NCBI GenBank assembly: GCA_029747585.1
Contig: JAPEVF010000758.1
Coordinates: 1 to 21,763 of the forward strand
DNA length: 21,763 nucleotides
DNA from: Pleurotus djamor
Taxonomy: Eukaryota; Basidiomycota; Agaricomycetes; Agaricales; Pleurotaceae
Direction: 5' to 3'
In this document: one piece after another, positions 9,425 through 18,561 of the stretch
How positions within the stretch are numbered: position 1 is the stretch's first letter
How the letters are laid out: every line of letters starts with the position of its first letter
Made by a program: the position numbers and the translations under genes
The notes under the pieces: generated by a model
Databases searched by the model: none
Seen by the model: only the letters and a program-made list of their open reading frames with translations
What the model was told of the DNA's origin: nothing

Positions 9425-10454
9425 ATCCGGCAGAGCCGATCGAGCCTATCTCACCCACAGAACTGTTTGAACCTAGGTTCCACCGAGTCTCTTCTGGGAG
9501 AATCAAAGTCCCAACTCGACGATTTGGACTGTCAACCTGGTCCTGTACAGATACGGTGTGTACTACCTCTGGAAATCATGAAGTTCGATCCTCAATTGCT
9601 GCCCTAGATTCTATTGGCTGAATACGCCCATCGATGACGCACCTCCCCGGCTCTACATACATGGTAATTCTGCCACCTCCGACGTTGCTGTACAGTTGAC
9701 CGAAACGTGCATATGATACAGGCCTCGCGAAGTTCATACAAGGACGACACGGTTGAACCAAAATATCGACGGGAAACTCAACATGGCTTCATTTGGAGAA
9801 GTGTTACTCTAAGTACCCCAGAGGAAAGAGCTCACAATGTGTCAATCGGGTGTGGTGTCGTATGGGTACGTCGTCCTCGTTAATCCTTACTCCCGTTCGG
9901 TTCTTCAGCTCAGAGAAACTCGCAGCCGAACACATATCCACTCATTGGTCAAATCATCATCGTGGTTTTCTAACCTCGTCACATCCGACGGTTCTGTCCC
10001 AGTCGCGACATACCAGGAATCCACACTTCTGAGTTGGGCGAGTGCAGTGCAGGTGCGTAGTATCCCCAACATTACTCGTCTCTCTAGCTTACAGGAACCT
10101 ATAGAGCATCCCTCCTCCGCTCAGTACTTCCCATTCCCTTCGAAAACACACACCCGCTGCCCTGAGGACGCTTCTCAGTCCCAAGTTTCCTACCAGTTGG
10201 CCTTGTCTTCTCCGATGACCCACCCACATAACCCTTCGAGCTTGTGACTGTGACTCTCTTCCTCTACACGTCCTTTCCCCTCTTCCAATCCCAGCCCGAA
10301 CGCTCCCTCGCCCACAGCCCTTGAGAGCAAACCCCGAAACTTGAAACTTGAAGCTCCAAGCTCGATTCAGGCTTCGACGACACCGACGACGACTCTCTTC
10401 CCTCCTATCCCTTCACAAGGTTCTCGGTCGATACGCTGTGGAGCTATCTTCAAC

Positions 10455-10643
10455 ATGTCTTCCCCAAGTTTTGTAACGCACAGGCCGTCCCCCGTGCCGA
10501 TGTACCCAGCAGAGCAAAGTCAAGAAGCCGGATCAAGTTCTCGAAGAGAGTCCCATCATCAACCAACCAACCCATCTACTAAGTTGCTGAATCCTTTCGA
10601 CGTCTTTTCGGTCTATAAACCACTTCCTCAGCTGCCCGCTTGA
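10455..10643 (+). CDS. Candidate Ser/Pro-rich small protein
   Basis: ATG at 10455 in a favourable context (TCAACATGTC) opens 62 codons to TGA at 10643. The protein is Ser/Pro/Gln-rich and ends NPFDVFSVYKPLPQLPA. The frame is open upstream to about 10341, so it may be a last exon. The preceding sequence has an intron-like element at 10053-10094. No domain is recognised; low-complexity composition makes this weak. Confidence 0.28.
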   Translation: MSSPSFVTHRPSPVPMYPAEQSQEAGSSSRRESHHQPTNPSTKLLNPFDVFSVYKPLPQLPA

Positions 10644-11585
10644 CTCGGTGGGCTCGAGAACAGACGCTTGAACTCAAACCTCGAACATGGGCGATACTCT
10701 AGTACAAAGATGAAGGACAACGACACTCCCACCCTTTCGACCACTTCCGTCCAAACTCTTGACGCGTCACCCTCGAACGAACGTACGATGTCGACTCCGC
10801 TTCGAACCCGAAAATCGTGATCACGCAACACCCAAACTCGAGCTTGAACGTTTGAACATCCGGTGACGCTCGTATGCAAGAAAGCAGATGTTGAATTTCA
10901 TCCTGGAGCAGAAATGCGAGGCCCCCGTCATCTACATGAGCTCGAGAGTTATCCAATCTACTCGATTCGCTTTGACTGATATCCCCGACCTGCAGGAACA
11001 GTACCGAATACGCAACAACCTCCGTCCTCTGCTTGACTCTAGTTCCCATGTACACACGGAAGAAAGATGCGACAAGCGATTTCTCAAGAGCAAAACAAAC
11101 AGTTCTAATCGTCGGTGACACGGACCAGCTCGGAGCAGCCAAAACGGAGAAAAACCAAATACACCAGATGAGTGGGTACCAGGCCATGATCCTAGAGTGA
11201 GCCACAACGTACCACCATATCTGTTCTGAATCCTAACTATGTAACTTCGTTCAGGACCTTTCCACCCCATCGTCGTGAAAAGAAGTTAAATTGGCGGGCT
11301 CGATGCAGGCTTGGATGATCACCACGATCCGTGCGTCCTTGTCCTTGTGACTACTTCTCCACGCTCGAAGCGTCGCTGTGGTCAAACTGTTTTGCGCGAG
11401 CTTCAACACCACCCCGATTACGATCGTACGCGAGTCACCTATCGGAGCGGAAGATGTAGGATCCAAGGCATCTCGAACAGGACCTCTCACCGATCAACCG
11501 CATAACGTGTATGTGTGTGAGTAGTCCCATCTATTCAACGTCTCTGAGTTACTCAGTTACTGACCACCCGTAGGGATATTACAAT
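10644..11585. other. No gene resolved
   Basis: Only short overlapping open frames on both strands, none with a convincing start, domain or splice-consistent extension. I see no repeats longer than short words. Confidence 0.4.
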
Positions 11586-11638
11586 ATCAAACATCAAACA
11601 TCAAACATCAAACATCAAACATCAAACATCAAACATCA
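11586..11638. repeat. Heptanucleotide microsatellite (ATCAAAC)x7.6
   Basis: Seven perfect copies of ATCAAAC plus ATCA. It is the longest of many 7-nt tandem repeats in the window and lies outside any candidate exon. Confidence 0.97.
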
Positions 11639-11833
11639 CACCCACATGCAGACCACGATCGTCTCCTCTCCTCCTCAAGTTTCATCGGTTAGCTTGGATC
11701 TAGTTATACGTTCGACCATGATCATCATGTACCTCCGAGAAACGACGTGTCGCCTGCGAGGTTTTATCGTTGTCGATGCGCACGAATAACAAGTTTGGAG
11801 AAGCAAGAGAAGGGAACCCCATAAGTGGTTCGC

Positions 11834-11854
11834 GTTGAACGTTGGACGTTGGAC
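11834..11854. repeat. Heptanucleotide repeat GTTGRAC x3
   Basis: GTTGAAC followed by two copies of GTTGGAC in tandem. Confidence 0.9.
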
Positions 11855-11974
11855 GTTTGAGGGTTAAGCAGGTGCGATTCAACCGACCTTACCACCTTTA
11901 TTAACCTGATTCCCTATCAACGTCATCAAAGTTTAGTATTTTACCGCCACTTCGCCACTTCGTTGTTCGGGTCG

Positions 11975-12310
11975 ATGTCGAGTCCTGAGGACAGCACCAA
12001 GGTCCAGCGTTTCACCGCTCGCGAAGACAATAAGTACATACCTCGATCAACACTCAGTCAACGCGCACTTCTCCTCGACCTCCCTCTGGAGTCTGTGCAA
12101 TCAATTCGTGCAGAAGAACGAATAGATGGGCGAGTAAGTGACGACGGCCGTAAAGCCCAGAAGCCCAGGATGATGGAGAACTTCGCTACTTCTCTTAATC
12201 TGACATCGGACTTGTTTTACGCCAGCTCGCTATGTATCGATTCACCTAAGTACTCTATGTACCAACACATTTCCCCACATTCTACTTACTTACTCACATC
12301 CTACCTGTAA
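11975..12310 (+). CDS. Candidate single-exon hypothetical protein (111 aa)
   Basis: ATG at 11975 opens 111 codons to TAA at 12308-12310. The N-terminal half is charged and coding-like (STKVQRFTAREDNKY, RALLLDLPLESVQSI). The C-terminal part is rich in Ser, Tyr and His and less convincing. A GTAAGT at 12134 could be a donor, but the nearest acceptor would make an intron too short. No domain is recognised. Confidence 0.3.
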   Translation: MSSPEDSTKVQRFTAREDNKYIPRSTLSQRALLLDLPLESVQSIRAEERIDGRVSDDGRKAQKPRMMENFATSLNLTSDLFYASSLCIDSPKYSMYQHISPHSTYLLTSYL

Positions 12311-12564
12311 ACCTATGACATGCACTTTGAACATCATTAACATTCCCAACCAACGTTTGTTCTTGAATCTTGTGTGTTATCCACAGGGCTCTGTAGTTCA
12401 AAACCATCACTACTAGACAAACCTATGCATACACGCTGATGATGCGAGCACCCGAGATCTTCTCGGAATCTCTTTCTCTTTCCATCCCATCCCTAAGGCC
12501 AGGATCATCATTCGAGCTACATACATATGCAAGAAGGTATCACTGCGAGGTACCGAATTGAACG
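12311..12564. other. No gene seen
   Basis: Intergenic-looking sequence between the 11975 open frame and the inverted pseudogene copy. There is no repeat or convincing exon. Confidence 0.4.
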
Positions 12565-13055
12565 TTAAACGACTCTGTCACTGTGTGTTGGTGCGTCCAT
12601 AGTGACCGGCACGTTCGATTGTATCCTGGAAATCAACTAAACAAGTTACACGAGTGAAGATTCAAGAGAGAGCACGTAGACAAACGGAGTAATGTACCTC
12701 TCTAGCCATTGCGTAACCAATGCATCGCTGTGAATGCAGTCCAGAGGCAGATTCCTGACGGTTTCTTATGGAAAGCGAGTAGTTGATAAGCAAGAGTCGC
12801 GTAGAGCGTACACATATGTGATATAGAGTAATCTTACCTTGGTCCTCAGTGAACGCCGTGGTACCGTGCGTATGCATGCGAGGCTTCAGGATACTCTAGG
12901 AATTAGAGGGTACGATTTCGGGCTCAAGCTAAAGAAGAAACACGAAAGAAAGCGAAATTGTGGATATGTGGGGTGGGGGGGGGGGAGTGGAGAGAAGACC
13001 GTACGTACGGATCGAGACAGAGTCGAGAAAATCTCTATCTTGAGCTCGACGACCT
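12565..13055 (-). pseudogene. Diverged inverted copy of the spliced sequence at 19385-19755
   Basis: Read on the minus strand, this shares ordered words with 19385-19755: GCCCGAAATC, AAGCCTCGCA, CGCACGGTA, a 14-nt intron word (12789-12802) and a 15-nt exon word (12709-12723). Intron edges correspond: 12755-12837 (GTAAGA...GTCAG) and 12626-12697 (GTACAT...TTCCAG). The exon 12698-12754 reads NLPLDCIHSDALVTQWLE against NLALDPIRSDDLVNALVTQ in the other copy, with a 12-nt in-frame gap. Upstream, the aligned exon has a TGA and a 1-nt insertion, so this copy appears broken. A different frame starting MHTHGTTAF is open, so loss of function is not proven. A run of 11 G at 12975-12985 lies inside the aligned intron. 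Confidence 0.55.
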
Positions 13056-13255
13056 GAGGGTCAAGCTTGAAAGGCTATGGCAGCGAAGTCTGTTGATGGG
13101 ACCGAGAGGGGCTGCTAAGATCTAAGTCACGAAGGTGGTCACTCAAGGAAAGGATATGCATATAAAGTAAAAGAGCACGTACCAGGGTTGACATGTTGAC
13201 ACGTTGCATGACGAACAGGGAATTGCGGTTCGGCGAAAGCGCTCCAAGTAATCAA

Positions 13256-13269
13256 GTTGAGTGTTGAGT
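13256..13269. repeat. Heptanucleotide repeat GTTGAGT x2
   Basis: Two perfect adjacent copies. Confidence 0.85.
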
Positions 13270-13301
13270 GGCAGAGGGAAGCCGAATGACGGATTAGTAC
13301 T

Positions 13302-13778
13302 TTAGTCGTGAGCCGGTGAAATGATCGTAGAATGAAGCTCTAGACGGATAAGGCTCGCAATGATTACTTGAGCAGCGGGGGTACTGGGAGATTTGGGTTG
13401 GAAGAGATCCTGTGAGTGTGGCCACTGAACGGATGGGACATCGCATGTAGTTCTGTGCTGCGTGGGGGCTCTGATGTCAGCGACGTGTGGGGATTCCGGC
13501 TTGTTGTATCCAGAGGAGGACCTGGTTGACGATGAGCGAAGGGGTGATCGAGTCCGAGGACGATAGAGCGGCGACAGGCTTTCCTTTGAATTAGGTAGGT
13601 GTATGCGCGTAACTAGGAAGAGAAATCGGTAGCGGCGAAGACTGCGTGAGAGGATTGGGTAAGAGGACAAGGTGAAAACGGACAGACGAAAGCATCGACT
13701 CAGGTGGATTGACGGAGCTGGTAAGACACGGAGTTGGTCGATTGAGGGAGCTGCGTAGGGCATAGAGTAGTTGTGCAT
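13302..13778 (-). CDS. Unsupported 158-codon open frame
   Basis: This is the longest uninterrupted frame between the array and the F-box gene, with ATG at 13778 and TAA at 13302. The product is rich in Ser, Arg and Pro (SSSTRSSSGYNKPESPH) with no domain, signal peptide or membrane segment that I can support. The region lacks neighbours of known function. It could be an orphan gene or a chance frame favoured by a sequence poor in stop codons. Confidence 0.25.
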   Translation of the reverse strand: MHNYSMPYAAPSIDQLRVLPAPSIHLSRCFRLSVFTLSSYPILSRSLRRYRFLFLVTRIHLPNSKESLSPLYRPRTRSPLRSSSTRSSSGYNKPESPHVADIRAPTQHRTTCDVPSVQWPHSQDLFQPKSPSTPAAQVIIASLIRLELHSTIISPAHD

Positions 13779-14690
13779 GTGAGGTTGGAGCTTTGAAGCA
13801 TCAGTGGAGGCGAGATGTTACTCTAGTGAGGTGGTTCGAGAATTGGTCGAGTGCTTGTTGAGTAAGCGTCGCTAGGGTTGTTGAGCAGTTTCAGGGAGCC
13901 TGCGGTGTGTGGGGGAGCCGCGGTTTGACGGCTTGGTTAATTTGGAAGAGGATCGACTGTTTATGCGATCGTGGTGTCGAAGGCGGAGTACTTCCTAGTG
14001 TGAGGATTGCCGTGCTTGAATCGTTGGGATGTGATACAGGGGTGTTCGAAAACGCTCGAGGACTCCAGGATGGTGTTGGTAGAAAATCGGCTCGATGCAG
14101 AACTGTCGGTCACAGATCGTTCTGGGTTGATGCAGAGTGTTGTTGCGACAGAACAGTGACAGATTCATTATGATTGAAAGCAAGGACTTGTGTCGTCGAC
14201 AAGTCGCCGAGGTGATTGCCAGGAAAAACCGAACCGATGATGTCATGATCGACAAGGCACCGAAGACTCTTGCCCTTGCTCTTTGCAGGCGATTCCCTTG
14301 TCTGCGTCGTCGTTTCGCGTGGTCATTCGAGGCTCGCATCTCACAGCGTATTCAACCAGCTAGATGATCAACAAGGATGGAATGAATGCTAAGGAATATG
14401 AGGGAGCGCAAGTTTGTAGACTGAGACCTTCATAGCGTCGAGGGCTGGTCCAGGGAAAGCAGGCAAAGGTGCGTCGACTCGTCTTTGGTTAGTAAGCTAC
14501 TCTTACACCCGCAAGCCCACCAGTACCCGTCACTCGTTTGAATACGCGACTACATATTAGCAAAACCACGCAGGATATCCTTCGTGCCCGTCCCCCGTTT
14601 CACGCCCACTTCGGGATCACGCAACTGCTCCATCCCAGCAGGCTCCATACAGTGATACACCTCCACCCTCGCGCTGCGATTACGTAACTC
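13779..14690. other. No gene resolved
   Basis: Overlapping frames on both strands (for example 13907-14173 plus and 13995-14339 minus) cannot be separated. None has a recognisable domain or splice support. Confidence 0.35.
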
Positions 14691-15224
14691 GTGAACCACA
14701 CGAACTCGACTTCCCGTACGGCGTATAGACAATGGCATGGCCAACGACTCCAGAGTCCAGTGGACGGTGATGCATGATGGCCTGACGCGTTTAGGGAAAC
14801 TGGGCTCCCCACTCCTACTCCTCCAGCCTCCCCGTCCCTCGCATCCAGAATGCTATTGTATTCGTCACGCCCTCTATCCCCGCCTCTCTCCCCCCTCAGT
14901 GCTATAGCCTTAGGTCACCTCTGCTTCCATATTCCGCTGAACGACTCCAAGGGAGGCTGTGGAGGTCGTCCCTCTCCTACTCCCTAGGCCTTATGTTTCA
15001 GCGCTCAGCCTCCCCATCCCCTGCATCCTATATGATATTGATAACCACGACTTGAGCACCCTTCGTCACGCTCACGCTCCCTTCCACATACACACACACA
15101 CTCTCCCTCCCTCTTCAGCGCTAGCGTTATATCCTTAGGACGCCTCTACTAGTACTTTCATCCAGCTTCCATACGTTGCGTTCGCTCATAACCTCCTCCT
15201 CCTCCCCTCCCCACTCTGGCGCCC

Positions 15225-15254
15225 GTTCAATCGTTCAATCGTTCAAGCTTCAAG
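15225..15254. repeat. Short tandem repeats GTTCAATC x2 and KTTCAAG x2
   Basis: Two 8-nt units grade into 7-nt units (GTTCAAG, CTTCAAG). Directly downstream an 11-12-nt word (ACACCCAGTAACCC) occurs twice, at about 15260 and 15278. Confidence 0.85.
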
Positions 15255-15479
15255 CTTTACACCCAGTAACCCGAATACACCCAGTAACCCAAATTTTCAA
15301 TACGAAACCATTCCAGAATGCAAGCTCACCTGCACCTCCACAGTCCGAACCTCCGATGCCGTCTTCAAAGTTCAGAATCAACCGCGGACCCACACGAGCT
15401 CGACTTCCTATAAGTTATAACGGCAATGGCAACGGCATACATTACATTCGCCATTCGCTTTGCCATACTGATACAGCCT

Positions 15480-15500
15480 GAAGCTTGAAGCTTGAAGGCT
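15480..15500. repeat. Heptanucleotide repeat GAAGCTT x2 plus GAAGGCT
   Basis: Two perfect copies and a one-base variant. The motif is the reverse-complement cycle of the CTTCAAG repeat at 15817. Confidence 0.88.
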
Positions 15501-15816
15501 GAGGCCAACGACTCCAAGGGACTTAGGGAGACGGCGAACGGTGATGGCATGCATGATGCCAGTGACTTACTCCCTCAGCCTCGGGCCCCATCCAATACAT
15601 CCAGGATGATATTGATTAATTAACCACGACATGTCTCTCTGTCTCCCTCCTCATTGCTGTAGGACACCTCTACTTTCATAGTCATACGACCGGTTATCGT
15701 TTATCTTCGATTGCACACAAGACTCAAGACTCTGAGCAAGACGAGACCAACGACTCAACGTCGTGATCGCTCAGAGCCTCCACCACCTCCTCCTCCTCCT
15801 CATCGTTACGCTCAGA

Positions 15817-15837
15817 CTTCAAGCTTCAAGCTTCAAG
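15817..15837. repeat. Heptanucleotide repeat CTTCAAG x3
   Basis: Three perfect adjacent copies, immediately before the first copy of the 23-nt direct repeat at 15841. Confidence 0.95.
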
Positions 15838-15840
15838 CCA

Positions 15841-15863
15841 AACATCTTCACCCCGTTCAAGAC
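15841..15863 (+). repeat. First copy of a 23-nt exact direct repeat
   Basis: This word recurs exactly at 16201-16223, 360 bp downstream. In the downstream candidate gene it encodes NIFTPFK. Here one frame also reads PNIFTPFKTPRAF before a stop, so this may be a fragment of an upstream paralogue. Confidence 0.9.
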
Positions 15864-16056
15864 ACCGAGAGCCTTCTCATCGGAAATTGGAATCTCGTGT
15901 GCCATCATGCATCATATATCATATAGAGTATAATCCCGTCCTCTTCAAAGTTCATCGTTTTGCTGCACCGTCACACGTTACATACACGTCACTTTGTCCG
16001 CCGGATTCGTTATGCGGTTATGCGATTTTCTTCGTCACTTCGTCGTTATAATATCC

Positions 16057-16486
16057 ATGGCGCCATCTACTTCCACCCCTCCTTCCTTCCTCAGCGCTAT
16101 ATGCCACCTCTCTTTTGCTACGACCACAATTCTCGTTGGCGCTAGTCATAAGCTTCTCCCCAACACACCCAAGCTTTCAATGTCAACGTCCAAACCGGCG
16201 AACATCTTCACCCCGTTCAAGACCCCCACAATCATACTCCCAGTCTCTTACCTTCCTCGTCGCACGCATAATTTGAAATTTCCGAGTTGGAGTACTGTGG
16301 TAGCTTACGCATTTTTCGTCGTCATCAGGTGAGTTATTCACCTCTTCGGTACTTATTTCAGACACTGATTCAATATCCTTAATTCGAACTTACAGTACAG
16401 CTTATGCCGTCGTGGGTCTGGTTAAATGCAGACTACGTGTGTTGCAAGTCTTGCCGAACGTGCTAGACACTCCATCTCTCCTTTGA
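16057..16486 (+). CDS. Candidate two-exon small membrane protein (120 aa)
   Basis: ATG at 16057 (context ATCCATGG). Exon 1 runs to 16328, the intron is 16329-16395 (GTGAGT...CTTACAG, 67 nt), and exon 2 ends with TGA at 16484-16486. Phases fit, giving 121 codons with the stop. The splice joins WSTVVAYAFFVVIS to TAYAVVGLVKCR, making a continuous hydrophobic stretch of about 20 residues followed by basic residues. That pattern is a good predicted transmembrane helix. A weaker hydrophobic stretch lies near the N-terminus (residues ~10-30). That the helix exists only after splicing supports the intron. No family is recognised; an alternative start is the ATG of MSTSKPANIF. Confidence 0.43.
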
Positions 16487-17076
16487 TCGTCGCCCATCGT
16501 ATACCTAGTACGCTCCCCTCCGGCTTCATTGGAAGCAAGTGATTCAGTCAATCATCAATCAGCTCTAGTCGGTCTCATCAGGTTTATGGTACGTGCGATC
16601 GCGTCTCGCTAGTGGTGTTGGCCCACTCACCTTTTCCGCTTAGTACCTCGAGCTTAAAGTTTAAACGGTCGTGCACGAATGAAACTAAATCAAATCAAAG
16701 GATGTCCTCTCCTCTATGCGTCGGCTCTTTGGCAACTTACAGAGTGGACCGAGGAACGTTAGCGCTGATTACAGCATGAGGCCTGAAGCTTGAAGGATTA
16801 TGGTACGATTGGAAGAGAATGCGAGCTCGGACACAACGACTTTTAGGAATTAGAGTATGTACGAATGTGTTTTTTTTTCTTTCATCGCGACGTATCGACT
16901 GGAAATAGGTGCTTTCACGCAGGGAATAACCACTTTGAACTAGAGTAATTCTTCCACGGCTCACGCACCTCAACAACCTGAACGAGCTTCTCCCGGACCA
17001 TGGATGACAGATTCGTTCCCGGCAGCGATCGTGCTCGATGCCTTTTGTCAACCAAATCTGATCTCCGACTGATCTC

Positions 17077-17104
17077 TGACCCATTGACTCTGACCCATTG
17101 ACTC
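17077..17104. repeat. 14-nt tandem repeat x2
   Basis: TGACCCATTGACTC occurs twice in direct succession. The unit is twice 7 nt. Confidence 0.93.
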
Positions 17105-17230
17105 TGTTCAAAACCAACGTTAACGGTAGAACCAGGAACACACTTAGGTGACAGGTCGACGAAGAGGGAAAGATTGGGTGTGACATGTGAGGTTTACCGT
17201 TTGAGCAATCATTTGGAACTTATGATGGCT

Positions 17231-17256
17231 TGTAGGCTGTAGGCTGTAGGCTGTAG
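17231..17256. repeat. Heptanucleotide repeat TGTAGGC x3.7
   Basis: Three perfect copies plus TGTAG. Confidence 0.96.
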
Positions 17257-17302
17257 CGTGGACATCGGGAGGGATGAGTTGGGGATGAGTACTTGAGTGC
17301 TG

Positions 17303-17319
17303 TTAGGTTTTAGGTTTTA
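17303..17319. repeat. Heptanucleotide repeat TTAGGTT x2
   Basis: Two adjacent copies followed by TTA. It resembles a telomere-like word but is internal and too short to count as one. Confidence 0.75.
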
Positions 17320-17340
17320 CACCCTTGGGGCTGGCCAGGA

Positions 17341-17372
17341 TTGAATATTGAATATTGAATATTGAATATTGA
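17341..17372. repeat. Heptanucleotide repeat TTGAATA x4.6
   Basis: Four perfect copies plus TTGA. The same motif recurs in the opposite orientation at 18473-18493. Confidence 0.96.
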
Positions 17373-17657
17373 GGGACAGCACAATTGCTCGACGAGCCGT
17401 GGACTCTGGAGTGGGGACCCACCGAAACCGGACTGGCGACCGAGACGGAGAAATGTGGTCACCTACATAGTGAACGGTAAGCGTCTCTTTGATAAGTTCT
17501 CAACAATCCTTTTATCCGGCAGACAGTAGCGGATGACTGGGAAACGCGGCTGGGGAAGTCACATCCTCTCGTAAAACATATACGGGAAACGCGACTATTC
17601 CTCCCTCATTGGCACGGCCGCTTGAATGCATGATCGAGCCAAGGACGGGCGGATACC

Positions 17658-17996
17658 ATGGAACAGCGAGTTGAAGACATGAAGAGCCAAGACGTTGGTC
17701 AGACTGAGTTGTACTCGTCGACTACTTACCATTTCTCTCCTGCCACCTCCCTCCCTCCCTTCCTCCCCCCCTCCAAATCATCCAACCCGTTACATCAACC
17801 ACAGGTACGTTTTCGTATCTTCCCTTCCGCACCCAACCACTTACCCTTGAAACTTGATATTCAAATTGACGACTCTTCCCAAGATCACACAACCATGCCA
17901 ACCCCAGGACTTATGGAAACAGTCGCAACTGTGGCGGGGACATGGGAGAGGGAATCCAAGCACAAGAAGCAGTCCGCTAGAGATGACGATACATAG
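17658..17996 (+). CDS. Candidate hypothetical protein (112 aa, or spliced)
   Basis: ATG at 17658 in a favourable context (TACCATGG) gives 112 codons to TAG. The start is polar (EQRVEDMKSQDVGQTE), the middle Ser/Pro-rich, and the end charged (WERESKHKKQSARDDD). A strong donor, CACAG followed by GTACGT at 17804, suggests an intron. An acceptor at about 17906 would give a different C-terminus that is also open. The reading is therefore unsettled and no domain is recognised. Confidence 0.3.
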   Translation: MEQRVEDMKSQDVGQTELYSSTTYHFSPATSLPPFLPPSKSSNPLHQPQVRFRIFPSAPNHLPLKLDIQIDDSSQDHTTMPTPGLMETVATVAGTWERESKHKKQSARDDDT

Positions 17997-18071
17997 AGTG
18001 TATTCCCGAATTGTTGAAAATGGTTGAAAAACATAGCCGATGACGTCATGATCGGTGGACTTGGAAGCGTG

Positions 18072-18099
18072 TCTCAGATCTCAGATCTCAGGCCTCAGG
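18072..18099. repeat. Heptanucleotide repeat YCTCAGR x4
   Basis: TCTCAGA, TCTCAGA, TCTCAGG and CCTCAGG in tandem. Confidence 0.93.
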
Positions 18100-18472
18100 G
18101 ACGGGTTTCCTCCTTCCCCAGATGACTTGATCGTGGTTGAACACGATGTTCAAGTTGCCTCTCAGAAAGAGCTCTATGTCTCCCCTCTCCGATTCCGAAT
18201 TCATCCAGCTCGCGACATGACATAGAAGAATACTCCAGTCTGTCCGTTCCCTGTCGTTGGTGTTGGGATGATCTGGTTGGAATGGTGTCGCAGATGGAGA
18301 TATCTGGCAGAAGCACGTATGTCTACCTCTTCTCTCCATGCAATTTCCAACGAACCTTCGGCTGAACCCTCTTTACTTAGTACCAGCACATTGGGAACAC
18401 TCTGAGAAAACACTGAGCGAGGAACCCAAAACACGCAACGTCAACTTTAGGATTCAAATATCCATGGTCAAG

Positions 18473-18493
18473 ATTCAATATTCAATATTCAAC
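18473..18493. repeat. Heptanucleotide repeat ATTCAAY x3
   Basis: Two copies of ATTCAAT and one ATTCAAC. It is the inverted orientation of the 17341 repeat motif. Confidence 0.93.
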
Positions 18494-18561
18494 ACGCAAA
18501 TTCTCATTCACCCAAGACCATCGATACAACATTCACATTGGGAGCTCGAGAAGTGAGGATG

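Larger units (their letters stand above)
14697..15690 (+). repeat. Degenerate repeated units of about 250-300 bp
   Basis: The same ordered landmarks recur. CACACGARCTCGACTTCC is at 14697 and 15391; GGCCAACGACTCCA at 14739 and 15503; a TGCATGATG word near 14771 and 15550. A block beginning CAGCCTC with RCATCC and ATGATATTGAT is near 14825, 15005 and 15576. A block with GCTAT...CCTTAGG...CACCTCTRCT is near 14898, 15116 and 15650. Copies are diverged and interrupted by 7-8-nt tandem repeats. I see no transposon ends or coding region, so a decayed duplicated segment is the plainest reading. Confidence 0.55.
16487..17657. other. Repeat-containing intergenic stretch
   Basis: No convincing exon. 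A minus-strand open frame at 16737-17186 (149 codons) has no supporting domain. The interval holds four short tandem repeats, listed separately. Confidence 0.35.

Noticed and set aside
12975..12985. Poly-G run as a functional G-rich element
   Set aside because: A single homopolymer of 11 G inside an aligned intron; polymerase slippage is sufficient.
14697..15690. Retrotransposon or DNA transposon
   Set aside because: No reverse transcriptase, integrase or transposase motif, no terminal repeats and no target-site duplications could be recognised.
16737..17186. 149-codon minus-strand open frame as a gene
   Set aside because: No domain, and it spans the 14-nt tandem repeat and a poly-T tract. 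Composition looks like translated non-coding sequence.
17303..17319. Telomere-like repeat
   Set aside because: Only two copies of TTAGGTT and internal. It fits the general 7-nt repeat pattern better than a telomere remnant.
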